Below are positions 1 through 10,111 of a stretch of DNA of 64,000 nucleotides, piece by piece. The notes below the pieces were generated by a model, which did not search any database, was not told the DNA's origin, and was given only the letters and a program-made list of their open reading frames with translations. The first letter of the stretch is position 1. The number at the start of each line of letters is the position of its first letter. Location: positions 1 through 64,000 of the forward strand of contig CAVQMC010000022.1 in assembly GCA_963713505.1 (NCBI GenBank), read 5' to 3'. This stretch comes from CAVQMC01 sp963713505 (GTDB lineage Bacteria > Bacteroidota > Ignavibacteria > Ignavibacteriales > Ignavibacteriaceae). The translations under genes and the position numbers were made by a program.

Positions 1-302
1 GAAGATTAGCTCCTATTAAAGCTGCGATACTTCCATTAGTTAATAAAGACGGTATGCCGGAAATTGCCAGAAAAATTGAAAATGATTTAAGAAGATATCT
101 AAAAGTTTTTTATGATGATAAAGGCGCAATTGGGAGAAGATACAGAAGACAGGATGAAGCCGGAACACCATATTCAATTACAATTGATACAGATACTTTA
201 AATGATAATACTGTCACTGTAAGAGAAAGAGATTCAATGGAGCAGGTTAGAATATCTTCCGAAAATGTTTTAAAGTCTCTTCAGGATAAATTAATTTTTT
301 AA
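1..302 (+). CDS. glyS: Glycyl-tRNA synthetase, C-terminal fragment
   Basis: The gene runs in from the left edge; the frame opens at base 3 and ends at a TAA at 300-302. About 99 residues are visible. They match the C-terminal anticodon-binding part of the homodimeric class II glycyl-tRNA synthetase: the LAPIKAAILPLVNKDG opening, then YDDKGAIGRRYRRQDEAGTPY and a terminal segment with VTVRERDSMEQ. These are hallmarks of this enzyme, which charges tRNA-Gly with glycine in the cytoplasm. A strong terminator follows directly, so this is the last gene of its transcript. The catalytic core is outside the window; identification rests on the tail only, but it is a very recognisable one. Confidence 0.93.
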   Translation, partial: RLAPIKAAILPLVNKDGMPEIARKIENDLRRYLKVFYDDKGAIGRRYRRQDEAGTPYSITIDTDTLNDNTVTVRERDSMEQVRISSENVLKSLQDKLIF

Positions 303-336
303 TATTTGTATTTTTTAAAAGTTAATAAAAAATAAT

Positions 337-364
337 AAAGCAGGTTTTTGCCTGCTTTTTTTTA
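337..364 (+). terminator. Rho-independent terminator after glyS
   Basis: An 8-bp stem, AAAGCAGG (337-344) with CCTGCTTT (351-358), encloses a 6-base loop and runs into a T-rich tract to about 364. It lies 35 bases after the glyS stop codon. Confidence 0.9.
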
Positions 365-533
365 TTAAAAATCTCAAATAATTTATTTAAAGGAACCGGT
401 GAGATTTCTTCCGGTAAAAGAAAAAACAAAGACACAATTACTTTTAGGTTATTTAAGAATGATTTTTAACTTAAAATAAAGCAATTTATATTTAATTTTG
501 TATTATGAATTTATATTTGTAATCGGAGAAAAT

Positions 534-1673
534 TTGAAGAAAATTCCGCTAATATTATTTATATTTTTATCCTTTAATTTTTGCGAAATTAAGGCACAAA
601 GTTACGATTCTCTTGTAACTACGGGAATAAAACAAATTTATAATATAAAACTTCCTGAAGCAGAGAAAACATTCCGAGCTTTAATTGCAGACTATCCAAA
701 TCATCCTGCCGGAAGATTTTTTCTTGCTATGATTGACTGGTGGAAAATTTTATTAGATCCTGATAATGAATCTTATGATGATATATTTTTTCAGAAAATA
801 GAAGATGTTATTTATCAATGCGATGAATTATTAGATAAAAATCCGGATAATTTTGATGCTTTATTTTTTAAAGGCGGAGCAATTGGTTTTAGAGGAAGAT
901 TAAGAGCATTTAGAGAAAGCTGGTTAAAGGCTGCTGATGACGGAAGGGAAGCGTTACCAATAGTTGAAAAAGCTGCCGATCTTGATTCGACAAATATGGA
1001 TGTAAAATTAGGCTTCGGTATTTATGATTATTATGCTTCTGTAATTCCAGACGAATATCCTTTGCTGAAACCATTAATGTTATTTTTCCCTAAAGGAAAT
1101 AAAAAACGCGGTATTGAAGAATTGGAAGCAACTGCATCATTTGGTGAATACGCAAAATATGAAGCTCGTTATTTTTTAATGACTTTATATTACAATTATG
1201 AAAATAATCCTTATAAAGCAGAAGAATATGCAAAAGAATTAGTAAAAGATTTTCCAGATAATCCGATTTTTGAAAAATGGTATGGAAGAATTAAAGCTAA
1301 AGAAGGCCGTTACAAAATTGCTTCTCAAATATTTATGGATATTCTGCAGAAAGCAGATAGTTCTTTTAAAGGTTATAATTATCCAAATACAAAAAGAGAA
1401 GCTTCATATTATGTGGGACTTCAATACAGAAATGAATCTCAAGTGGATTCTGCAGAATATTATTTTACTGAATGTGCAGATATTTCTAAAAAAATAGATA
1501 AAGATGAGCCATCTGGATTTTTAATAAATTCTTATTTGTATCTCGGTATGATTAACGATTTGAAAGGTAATAGAAACAAAGCTGTTGAATTTTATAATAA
1601 AGTACTTGATATAAAAGAATACGGACAATCTCACGCTATGGCTAAAAAGTATTTAAAGCAGCCCTTTAAATAA
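534..1673 (+). CDS. Exported tetratricopeptide-repeat protein
   Basis: About 379 residues. I prefer the TTG at 534 over the in-frame TTG at 498 because GGAG sits just upstream and the product then starts MKKIPLILFIFLSFNF, a clean signal peptide ending near an Ala-Gln site. The mature part is helical with repeated TPR-like pairs (for example LPEAEKTFRALIADYPNHPAGRF at the start and NRNKAVEFYNKVLDIKEYG near the end). TPR proteins act as assembly scaffolds; the specific partner cannot be told from sequence. It converges with the PorV/PorQ-like gene, whose stop lies only 2 bases beyond. No frameshift. Function otherwise unknown. Confidence 0.75.
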   Translation: MKKIPLILFIFLSFNFCEIKAQSYDSLVTTGIKQIYNIKLPEAEKTFRALIADYPNHPAGRFFLAMIDWWKILLDPDNESYDDIFFQKIEDVIYQCDELLDKNPDNFDALFFKGGAIGFRGRLRAFRESWLKAADDGREALPIVEKAADLDSTNMDVKLGFGIYDYYASVIPDEYPLLKPLMLFFPKGNKKRGIEELEATASFGEYAKYEARYFLMTLYYNYENNPYKAEEYAKELVKDFPDNPIFEKWYGRIKAKEGRYKIASQIFMDILQKADSSFKGYNYPNTKREASYYVGLQYRNESQVDSAEYYFTECADISKKIDKDEPSGFLINSYLYLGMINDLKGNRNKAVEFYNKVLDIKEYGQSHAMAKKYLKQPFK

Positions 1674-1675
1674 CT

Positions 1676-2611
1676 TTATAAACTTGTAGAAATACTTATT
1701 CTGTGAAGAGCACCGATTGCACCCATTGAAGAATATCCGTAATCAAACCTGTAGTTGGAAATTACAGCTCCTAAACCTGCATTGAAACCGGCAATACCTG
1801 CAAATGTACCGACTTTCAACTCAGTTCTTTTTTCATTGTCATAACCGAATCTTAGTCTTAAAACTTTGCTCAATGTAAATTCAGCACCAATAGTAAATGC
1901 TTTAAATCTCTGGAAAAAATCGCTTCTGTTTTCATTAAGTTTATGAAAATCGAGAGATAATCTGACAGGCAAATATTCTAATCTTTTAGAAACACCAATC
2001 ACGACATCAAAAGGAAGATTTTCTTTAGTGCTGTAATAAGAGGAAAGCTGAGAACCAATATTTAATGCAGCAGCACCGATATCAATACTTTGAGATGGGA
2101 CAGAATAATGTAAACCTAAATCAACGGCCGCGGCACTGGAAGATTTATCGGCAATACTTGAATAAATAAATTTTACATTTGCTCCGTAATAAAAATTTTC
2201 ATCAAGTGTGTTTGCGTAACCGACAATAAAAGCAACCTCTCCGGCTCCGAAATCTCCTAATTTTTTACCATTCTGATCAGCTTCTGTAAAACTTCCATAA
2301 TTAATATATTTAACAGCAGCGCCCATTCTTCCAATTCCCTGAAGATCTGTAGAATATGAAAGACTTGCCAAGTTTATATCTAAAAGATGCTTTACAAAAG
2401 AGAATGAAATTGGATTTTCTTCCAATAATTTAATTCCAGCAGGATTATAAAAAATTACATCAGGATCATCATTATTTGAAACAAAACTGCCGGCAAGTGC
2501 TCCTGCCCGCGCACTCATATCCAGTCTTAAAAATTCATAAGTATTTTGACTGAATAGAAAACCAAACGGAAGAATTGCTAGTAAGATTATTCTAAATAAC
2601 GATGATCTCAT
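1676..2611 (-). CDS. PorV/PorQ family outer-membrane protein
   Basis: 311 residues with a signal peptide (hydrophobic residues about 6-20, ending FLFSQ). The first mature segment reads EFLRLDMSARAGALAGS followed by DDPDVIFYNPAGI, the signature of the PorV/PorQ (UPF0164-like) family of FadL-type beta-barrels. In Bacteroidota PorV shuttles type IX cargo to the attachment machinery and PorQ sits in the outer-membrane T9SS complex. The rest is alternating beta strands typical of a barrel, ending in GALHRISISTSL. The sequence does not let me separate PorV from PorQ or from a paralogue. Several T9SS-type cargo proteins occur elsewhere in this window, which fits. Confidence 0.8.
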   Translation of the reverse strand: MRSSLFRIILLAILPFGFLFSQNTYEFLRLDMSARAGALAGSFVSNNDDPDVIFYNPAGIKLLEENPISFSFVKHLLDINLASLSYSTDLQGIGRMGAAVKYINYGSFTEADQNGKKLGDFGAGEVAFIVGYANTLDENFYYGANVKFIYSSIADKSSSAAAVDLGLHYSVPSQSIDIGAAALNIGSQLSSYYSTKENLPFDVVIGVSKRLEYLPVRLSLDFHKLNENRSDFFQRFKAFTIGAEFTLSKVLRLRFGYDNEKRTELKVGTFAGIAGFNAGLGAVISNYRFDYGYSSMGAIGALHRISISTSL

Positions 2612-3004
2612 AAAAGTCCTTAAATTTTGCTTAGATATTTAAATATATTATAAAATAAAGGCAAGGGAATTTAGCTTATCTTAAATAAATAATAAAGAAT
2701 TAAAAGCATAATTGAACATTTTCAAAAATAAATGTAAACACTATACTAAAAATAATAAATATTAAGCAAAGAATAGATATTTTAATGTATCTTGCTAAAA
2801 CATGCTTCATTATCTAATTTTGAATAAAAAATCCGGAGAATTATTGACAAACTTAAATCAGTCAAACAGATGAATGTATTAACGGTTTTGTTTTTAATTA
2901 TCCCGATAACTTTTAAACCTGTTAAATTTTATTTTTAACAAAAGGATTTTATATATTGATCGTATTAAATGTTCAAATACTTCTCAAAATAATGGAATTT
3001 TAAT
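2612..3004. other. Intergenic region, no gene seen
   Basis: About 390 AT-rich bases between the divergently oriented PorV/PorQ gene and the next plus-strand gene. I see no sizeable reading frame, tRNA-like fold or strong hairpin. It presumably holds the promoters of both flanking genes, but I cannot place them. Confidence 0.5.
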
Positions 3005-3622
3005 TTGGAGAAGAAAAATCTGATTGCTAAAATATTCTGCTAACTTTAATAGTTTCAATATTTATTCTTTCATGCTTTTAATAGTTATGCTCAGACTAAA
3101 AGTAATCTTGATGTTTTCAATTATTTAGTTGATAAAGCTGCTGAAAATATAATTAATACGATTCCGGATTCTGTAAAATTTGTAAATCTTAAACTTAATT
3201 TTAACGGTGATTATTCAGTTTTTAAAAACAATATAAGTTCAAAATTTAATAATGATCAGAACTTCAAAACAACAGAAGATAATAAAGGTTTGGAAGTTAG
3301 TATAAGTCTTGAAAACGCATCTGTAAATTACGGAGATATGTTCCGAAAGAGTTTTCTGGGAAGTTTTTATCTGGAAAGAAACTTAAATTTAAATGGTAAT
3401 TTTATTTTTGATGAAAATAATAAGCCGCTTCAAAATTTTAATTATATTTATAAAGATACAGTAAAGGTGAGTGAAATAAACAATCTGGAAAATTCTGCAT
3501 ATCCGTTTACCCGATCAGAAATTCCTTCCGAACCATTTTTATCAAATATTTACGAACCTGTAATTGCAGTGGGAACTGCTGCGGTTGCCATTTTTCTATT
3601 TTTTGCAATAAGAAGTAAGTGA
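3005..3622 (+). CDS. Small exported protein of unknown function, start region frame-disrupted
   Basis: An open frame continues to TGA at 3620-3622 and extends upstream without a stop to 3053 as SYAQTKSNLDVFNYLVDKAAENI and onward, well before the first usable start codon at 3290. The expected N-terminus is found split over frames: a TTG at 3005 (MEKKNLIAKIFC), then in another frame LTLIVSIFILSCF, then back to the first frame at about 3079. Read together these form a convincing signal peptide ending SYAQ, so I infer two small indels near 3040 and 3079. The product would be about 205 residues with a hydrophobic C-terminal segment (VIAVGTAAVAIFLFFAI) before RSK, suggesting membrane anchoring. No family recognised. 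Confidence 0.55.
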
Positions 3623-3698
3623 GACATTTTACCTTTGAACCCTTTGTTAATTTAATTATAATTGTAGTTCAATTTGAAAGAAATTTAATCGAAACTAT

Positions 3699-4457
3699 AT
3701 GAAATATCTATTTTTTGCTGCTTTACTATCGTTAACTTTGTGGGGTTGTTCTTCAAGTATTGAAACCACAAATATGACTCCTTCCGAAAGACTTGCTTAT
3801 GCAATGAAATTATATAATGATGAAGATTATCAGGAAGCTTTGAATGAATTTAATGCAATAATACTTCAATTCCCGGGAAATGAAATTGTTGACGATGCAC
3901 AATATTATTTGGGAATGACAAGGTTTAACAGAGGAGAATATATTTTAGCTGCTTATGAATTCAGTAAATTAATTAAAAATATGCCTGCCAGTCAATTTGT
4001 TCCTCAAGCTCAATTTATGCTTGCAGAAAGCTATTATGAGCTTTCACCGAATTATCAGCTGGATCAGAAATACACAAAAAAATCAATTGAAGAATTCCAG
4101 GCATTTATTGATTTCTTTCCGCAGAATGAAAAAGTAAAAGATGCAGAGCAAAAAATTGTTGAGCTCAATGATAAGCTGGCTCATAAAGATTTTAAAATTG
4201 CAGAGATATATGAAAAACTTGAATATTATACTGCTGCAATAATTTATTACAACGAGATTTTAGATGTTTATCACGATTCTCAATATGCTCCTGATGCACT
4301 TTATAATAAAATTGTTCTTTTAATGGATCAAAAGAAAAATTCGGAAGCTCTGGATGAAATAGTAAAATTCATTGATAAATATCCGAAAAACGAAAAAATT
4401 GAAGATGTTAAGAATTTTAAGGCAAAACTAGAAGAAAGCCTTTCCGCTTCAAAATAA
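3699..4457 (+). CDS. bamD: Outer-membrane assembly lipoprotein BamD
   Basis: 252 residues, starting MKYLFFAALLSLTLWGCSSS: a lipoprotein signal with the lipobox cysteine at residue 17. TPR-like repeats follow, including YNDEDYQEALNEFNAIILQFPG, then YYLGMTRFNRGEYILAAYEFSKL and a final IDKYPKNEKIEDV. Length, lipobox and the order of repeats match BamD, the TPR lipoprotein that supports BamA in folding beta-barrels into the outer membrane. The stop codon overlaps the start of the next gene (TAATG), so it heads a long operon that continues to ccmF. Confidence 0.88.
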   Translation: MKYLFFAALLSLTLWGCSSSIETTNMTPSERLAYAMKLYNDEDYQEALNEFNAIILQFPGNEIVDDAQYYLGMTRFNRGEYILAAYEFSKLIKNMPASQFVPQAQFMLAESYYELSPNYQLDQKYTKKSIEEFQAFIDFFPQNEKVKDAEQKIVELNDKLAHKDFKIAEIYEKLEYYTAAIIYYNEILDVYHDSQYAPDALYNKIVLLMDQKKNSEALDEIVKFIDKYPKNEKIEDVKNFKAKLEESLSASK

Positions 4458-4933
4458 TGAGAAAACCAAAAAAAGTCAGCGAGTCCCGGGTTATCATGAC
4501 CGAATTAGTATTGCCTCATCATACTAATCAGTTAGGTAATTTATTAGGCGGACAATTAATGCATTGGATAGATATCTGCGCCGCGTTGAGCGCGGCAAAA
4601 CATAGTCATTGTGTATGTGTTACTGCTTCTGTAGATAGAATTGATTTTCATCATCCTATAAAACTTGGAAATGCCGTAACATTAACCGCTCAAGTTAACA
4701 GAGTTTTTAGAACGTCAATGGAACTGGGTGTTAATGTTTATGCTGAGAATTTTAGTGAGGGTACAAAGGTTCATTCAAATACTGCATATTTAACATTTGT
4801 TGCCGTTGGAAAAGACGCTAAACCGGTTCATGCAGTAGAAATTATTCCCGAAACAGAGGAAGAAATTAAATTATATGAACAAGCTTTTCAAAGGAGAGAA
4901 AGCAGACTTAAGCTTAGGGATAAAAAAAATTAA
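4457..4933 (+). CDS. Acyl-CoA thioesterase, hotdog fold (YciA/ACOT type)
   Basis: 158 residues. The motif LVLPHHTNQLGNLLGGQLMHWID near the N-terminus and the stretch ASVDRIDFHHPIKLG are characteristic of the single-hotdog acyl-CoA thioesterase family that includes YciA and the BFIT/ACOT enzymes. These hydrolyse fatty acyl-CoA to free acid and CoA in the cytoplasm. The start codon overlaps the bamD stop by one base, indicating translational coupling. Chain-length preference cannot be read from sequence. Confidence 0.88.
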   Translation: MRKPKKVSESRVIMTELVLPHHTNQLGNLLGGQLMHWIDICAALSAAKHSHCVCVTASVDRIDFHHPIKLGNAVTLTAQVNRVFRTSMELGVNVYAENFSEGTKVHSNTAYLTFVAVGKDAKPVHAVEIIPETEEEIKLYEQAFQRRESRLKLRDKKN

Positions 4934-7017
4934 TATTTTGTTTTTTTCTTTGTTCTTCTCTTTTGAAATATTTCCGCAAACACCGATAAACGGTTTCTGT
5001 GAATTCGAAAAATTCTCTATTGATTCCGGTTATACATCTCTATTTTCTATTCCTCAAAAAGAAAATAACCTAAACAACTTAATTCTTTATAATCCTGAAA
5101 AAAGTAATATTGTTGCACTTATTTCAAATAAAGAAGATTTATTTAAAGAATCAAAAACTTATGATGTTCCAATTGAGTTTTCCAAGATCAAAAAAATTTA
5201 TGATAATGATAAAATAGTTGGTTATGCTTTTTCTTCCCGGAAAAAATTAATGGCAGGAGTTTATAATTTCAAAGAAGATGGAAAACCCGAATTATTAAAA
5301 GCAATTAAGTTTAGTTCATACCCGGATAATATTAGTGTGGGTGATGTTGCGTTAAACGGCGAAACTCAATATCTAATTTCCGGAAGCGCATTTCAGGGTT
5401 TGTCTATCCTATCAGAAAATTCATCAGGTTTTTCTGAAAGGAAAATAACAACAAAAGCAAGCTACAGCAGTGCAGTTTTTGCAGATTTGGATAATGACGG
5501 TTACCCTGATATTGCTGCTTACAATTTATTTTCTAATACTTTGGATTTCTTTTACAATAACAGCCGTGGAGTTTTTAAATTAGTCCGTTCATTTAAGATG
5601 AATAACAAAATTCAGTTTTTACAGGCCGCAGATTTCGATAAAGATTCATATCAGGATTTATTATATGTAAAGGATAATTCAATAATAATAAAATACGGGG
5701 ACTTCACTTCATCTTATGATACTACAGTTACTGTAAATACTTCTTTTCATCCTGATAAATTTATAATTGGAGATTTTAATAAAGACGGTAAACTAGATAT
5801 TGCTTATGCAGATTTTGATGAGGGAGTACTTTCTATTTTATATGATAAAGATAAATTAAACTTTTATCCGGAAATATATTATTTCAAAAAAAACGGAATA
5901 AGAGATATTACAGCTTTTAAGTATGAAAACTTGGAAAATATTGCTGCTGTCTCCGAATCCGGACAACTTTTTGTTTTGTCTAAATTGAAGTCCTTTACGG
6001 AAAACATAAATATATCACTTGCAATAACTCCTTCTTTAGTTTCTTATTTTGATTATAATAACGATGATATTTATGATATCTGTTTTATTGATGACTTTGA
6101 TAATAATTTAAATTTAATTCTCAGAAATTCTACTGGAATTCCAGCTTGGTTCTATTCATATCCACTTTTTGAACATCATTCAAAAGTATTAATAGATGAT
6201 ACGAAACCGTTTATTAAAAGATTTTATTTTTATGAACCGGATAAAAAATTAATCGAAATCTTAACTGCAGATTTTAAAGAATAACAAATTTGACAGGACA
6301 TCTCTATATGCCCCGGGCAAAATTAAAGATGTAAAATTAAAAATAGAAAAGGATATTGATAATATTTATGTAGCATATACAAAAGAGAGTACATTAAATC
6401 TTGCATTATTTGAGCATAAGGATTTTAAATATGTGTTCAGAGAATTTCCGAATTTAGCAAGCAATACATTCGGTGTTAGTTTGGATTTGGGAAACTCATC
6501 AATATATTATTGGAAAAAAGAAAAAAATTCTTTTGGTTTGTATAATAAAAAAATAAATGAAATTGATAAGAATAATGAATCAAGGTATTTCATCCCATTT
6601 ACAAATGATTTGAATATTACATCGTTCTCCGGTGATTTATTCAATAAAAATTCGAGTGTTTATCTTAGTTTTTTTAATTCTAAAAATAATAATTTTGCAG
6701 TGGTATCAACAGACTCTTCTACTTCCAAAATAAAGATTGATGAAACTCAAGACAATTTTAGGATTAAAAGCAGAAATCAATTATTTTTTGGAACTCTAAA
6801 ATTCAACGGATTAAAAAAACTTTGCGCAAATTTGCCTGGTAAAAATGAAATAATTAAAATAGATTTATTAAATAAAGGCAGAAAAATTTCCGCATCTAAT
6901 CTAATTGAAGCAGAAAATATAGATGATTATTTTATTAAGAATCTAAATCAGAAACATTATCATCTTATATACTCTGATAAAAAAGAAAATATAATTACAG
7001 TAAAACCGCTTAAATGA
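4875..7017 (+). CDS. Exported FG-GAP/VCBS beta-propeller protein, one frameshift
   Basis: Two open segments (to 6284, then 6285-7017 in the next frame) form one gene of about 714 codons: removing one base near 6282 turns the stop into KENKFDRTSLYAPGKIK and the frame then runs on. The first half holds repeated calcium-binding-like FG-GAP motifs: DLDNDGYPDI, DFDKDSYQDL, DFNKDGKLDI and DYNNDDIYDI. This suggests a secreted beta-propeller. A signal sequence KKINILFFSLFFSFEIFPQ lies at residues about 17-36, so the true start may be downstream of the ATG at 4875; AAAGGAG at 4888-4894 is a possible ribosome site. The start overlaps the thioesterase gene, and the stop overlaps the next start (ATGA). 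Ligand unknown; no sorting domain seen. Confidence 0.75.
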
Positions 7018-8742
7018 AAAAAATAATTTATTATTTTACTCTTATTTTATTGTGCAGCGAATATAATTTCGGACAGCAGTTAAATGAAAGTCAGCTTGAT
7101 TCTTTATATAATTTATTTGTAAAAACACGTTCTCACATTTATAATAATCAAAGTTTTCAACCGGAAAACGGAGATACAACAGTTGTAAAATGTACTTTTG
7201 AATTAGCTGCGGAAATAAAAGTTAATTATAATAACTTTTCACTGCAGCAGCAGCAGATATTAAATAAATTATTAAGCAGACCATCTTCAGATGCAAGTTT
7301 TGTAACGCCAAATGGATTTTTCAGAGTCCATTATTCAACCTCCGGAATAAATGCACCTGGTTATAATTTATCTGATTTAGCCGCAGCCCTGGATTCATCC
7401 TATAATTTTGAAGTGAATTATCTTGGGTTTCCTCCGCCTCCGGGAGATAGTACTTCAGGAACTGATCCATCTCTTTACGGCGGCGATAATAAATATGATA
7501 TTTATATAACTAATTTAAATCCTTATTCGGATGGGTACGGTTATACACAGCCGGAAAATTCAGCAAACAACGGACCGGATACTTATACGTCTTACATGGT
7601 AATTGATAATGATTTTGGAAGCGGATTTTATACGCATGGAATAAATGCTGCAAGAGTTACTGTTGCACATGAGTTTCATCATTCAATTCAAATTGGAAAT
7701 TATATTTACCGAGACAGTGACCGATTCTTTTTTGAATTAACTTCAACTTCCATGGAAGATTTTGTCTTCAGTACAGTTAACGATTATTATAATTATATGC
7801 CCGATTATTTTGATAATCCTGATAGATGTTTTTCTGATAATAACGGTTATAATCTTGCTATTTGGAATATCTATTTAAAAGATAATTATGGATTTGATAT
7901 TATTAAAAAACAGTGGCAGTTTATGCCGCAAATGCGCGCCATGAATGCTATAAATTCCAGTTTAAATTCTTATGGCTCAAACTTTAAATTTGATTTAAAT
8001 AGGTTTGGAATTTGGACATATTATACAGGCTATAGAGCAATTCCGGGCAGGTATTTTCTCGAAGCTTCTAATTATCCCTTATTAGCTCCGATTAGTGTAA
8101 GTGAGCCTGACTACTAATTCATCCACAATGGATGGAAATGCAAAACCTATGTCTAATAATATTATAGATATTGTTAATAAAAATATATTTCCAAACGATA
8201 CAATGTTTGTTTTAATTACTCATTCAGATTTGCAGAACAGCATTGACAATAAAACTTTGGAAACTCCTTATACATATAATTTTTATACTTACAATATGCC
8301 GGCATTTACTAAAATAACTGATGATTACTACGAAAGATTTTTAGTGAATGACTCTAACAATTGGTCTATTGCTGATATATTAAATAACAGAATAGTCAAA
8401 CAGGATAGCGTTCCAACTTCTAATGAAGTTACAGATATTAATTATGCTTATCCAAATCCGTATAATTATTCCTTGGCAGGTACATTAGGAAGCAGTATTT
8501 ATTTACCTGTTAAACTGGCAAGTTTTGAAAAGGCAGATTTAAATGTTTATTCAGTTAGTATGAATCTTGTTTATACTTCTTCAGTAATTGTTATTCCGCC
8601 GAACGGCAACAACGGAGATAATGTTGTGCAATGGAATGCAAAAGATAATAATAATAATAAATTACCCACCGGGATATATTTTTATGTAATTAGATCCGGC
8701 AACAATACATTTAAAGGAAAATTGGTAATCTTTAATGAGTAA
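7014..8742 (+). CDS. Secreted HExxH metalloprotease-like protein with T9SS tail, one frameshift
   Basis: Open segments 7014-8117 and 8101-8742 belong to one protein of about 576 residues; the break lies near 8100-8117. It starts with a signal peptide (MKKIIYYFTLILLCSEYNFG). Near residue 220 is VAHEFHHSIQ, an HExxH zinc motif, followed by FFELTSTSMED whose Glu could be the third ligand. The layout resembles the MXAN_6640-type putative metalloproteases. The last 90 residues (INYAYPNPYNYSL through LPTGIYFYVIRSGNNTFKGKLVIF) are a type IX sorting domain, predicting export to the cell surface. Coupled to both neighbours by start-stop overlaps. Confidence 0.78.
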
Positions 8743-9367
8743 TTATTCTGTTCAAGCCATTTCATTAAATAAAACATTTGGCAGAAGATTAATATTTCAA
8801 AAACTCGATTTTAAATTTGATAAAAAAGGTGTTTATGGAATTTCCGGACCAAACGGTTCCGGAAAATCTACATTAGTAAAAATTATAGCCGGAATAATAT
8901 CTCCATCGCATGGGAAAATTATTCACAAAAATTCAGAAGGTGAAATCATTCCTGAGAAACTTCATAATTATATAGGATTTGTTTCTCCTTATTTGGTATT
9001 ATATGAAGAATTTTCTGCTCTTGAAAATCTTGAAAACTTTGCAAAGATCCGGGCAATAGAATTTAACAGTGAAAAAATTGACAGGCTATTTAAACATTTT
9101 CTTTTATACGATAGAAGAAAAGATTTGGTAAAAACTTATTCTTCCGGTATGAAGCAGAGATTAAAATTTATTTTTGCTTTAATGCATTCGCCTCGATTAA
9201 TAATTTTGGATGAACCAACAAGCAATCTGGATGACGCAGGTAAAGATGTAGTCTATGATTTGGTTAAAGAAGAAGCGAAAGAAGGAATTATAATTATTGC
9301 TTCCAATGAAAAGTCGGATTTAAGTCTTTGTGAGGAAACTATCTTTTTAGAAAAATTTAAGCTTTAA
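8735..9367 (+). CDS. ccmA: Haem exporter ATP-binding subunit CcmA
   Basis: 210 residues, a compact ABC ATPase. Walker A GPNGSGKST is at 38-46, the signature SSGMKQ at 136-141 and Walker B LIILDE at 155-160. Alone it could be any small ABC ATPase, but it is followed by ccmB, ccmC, ccmD, ccmE and ccmF, which identifies it as CcmA. CcmA hydrolyses ATP to drive release of holo-CcmE from the CcmC-haem-CcmE complex in cytochrome c maturation System I. Its start overlaps the end of the protease gene by 8 bases. Confidence 0.88.
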   Translation: MSNYSVQAISLNKTFGRRLIFQKLDFKFDKKGVYGISGPNGSGKSTLVKIIAGIISPSHGKIIHKNSEGEIIPEKLHNYIGFVSPYLVLYEEFSALENLENFAKIRAIEFNSEKIDRLFKHFLLYDRRKDLVKTYSSGMKQRLKFIFALMHSPRLIILDEPTSNLDDAGKDVVYDLVKEEAKEGIIIIASNEKSDLSLCEETIFLEKFKL

Positions 9368-9422
9368 ATAACAAATACTTATTAAAAATTTTTTACTTTT
9401 TCGGCAATAAATTTTCAATTTA

Positions 9423-10088
9423 ATGAATTCTAAAGCATTTGCATTATTTAAAAAAGATTTTAGTTCGGAACTTCGGACAAGATATGCAGTAAACGCATTG
9501 GCAATGTTTATAATTGTTGCAATTAGCGTAATTTTGTTTTCTGTAGGGAATGAAAGGATATCCGACAGTTTAACAGGAGGTTTATTCTGGGTTGTGATAT
9601 TTTTTACAGCTATGTCCGGTTTATCAAGGGCTTTTGTTTCAGAGGAAGAAAGAGGAACTTCTTTAACTCTGCAATTAATTGCATCGCCGACAACCGTATT
9701 TACTGGGAAATTGATATTTAATTTAATATTGGTTTTCTGTATGAATACTGTAATTGCTCTTTTATATTCTGCTCTTTTTGATGCTTTCGTTTTGCGTAAT
9801 TTTGTCCTGTTTCTCTATTCCTTTATACTAGGAAATATAGGCCTAGCTGTATCGGCAACTATAATTGCGGCAATAATTTCAAAAGCCGGAGCAAAGGGAA
9901 CTTTATACCCGGTTTTATCGTTTCCGATATTATTGCCTTTAATTTTAACTTCCGTGAAGTTAACTTTGTTTGCAATTGATGGCACGTCGTTTGAAAAAGC
10001 TAAATTTGAATTAGCAATCATAGTCAGCTACGATGTAATCATGACGACAGCATCATATATGTTATTCGACTTTATTTGGAAAGATTAG
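9423..10088 (+). CDS. ccmB: Haem exporter permease CcmB
   Basis: 221 residues with about six hydrophobic segments. The N-terminus FALFKKDFSSELRTRYAVNALAMF and the EEERGTSLTLQLIASP loop are typical of CcmB. The AGAKGTLYPVLSFPILLPLI segment is the conserved C-terminal region. CcmB forms the integral-membrane partner of CcmA. It lies 55 bases after ccmA and 23 before ccmC. Confidence 0.9.
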   Translation: MNSKAFALFKKDFSSELRTRYAVNALAMFIIVAISVILFSVGNERISDSLTGGLFWVVIFFTAMSGLSRAFVSEEERGTSLTLQLIASPTTVFTGKLIFNLILVFCMNTVIALLYSALFDAFVLRNFVLFLYSFILGNIGLAVSATIIAAIISKAGAKGTLYPVLSFPILLPLILTSVKLTLFAIDGTSFEKAKFELAIIVSYDVIMTTASYMLFDFIWKD

Positions 10089-10111
10089 TATTTTAACAAT
10101 AGTTGGTAATT

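Noticed and set aside
492..499. TAATTTTG upstream of the TPR gene as a Bacteroidota-type -7 promoter box
   Set aside because: It fits TAnnTTTG, but I found no convincing -33 box at the right distance and the element was not seen consistently upstream of other genes, so chance is likely in AT-rich DNA.
8735..9367. Generic ABC transporter ATPase unrelated to haem export
   Set aside because: Gene order with ccmB, ccmC, ccmD, ccmE and ccmF makes CcmA far more likely.
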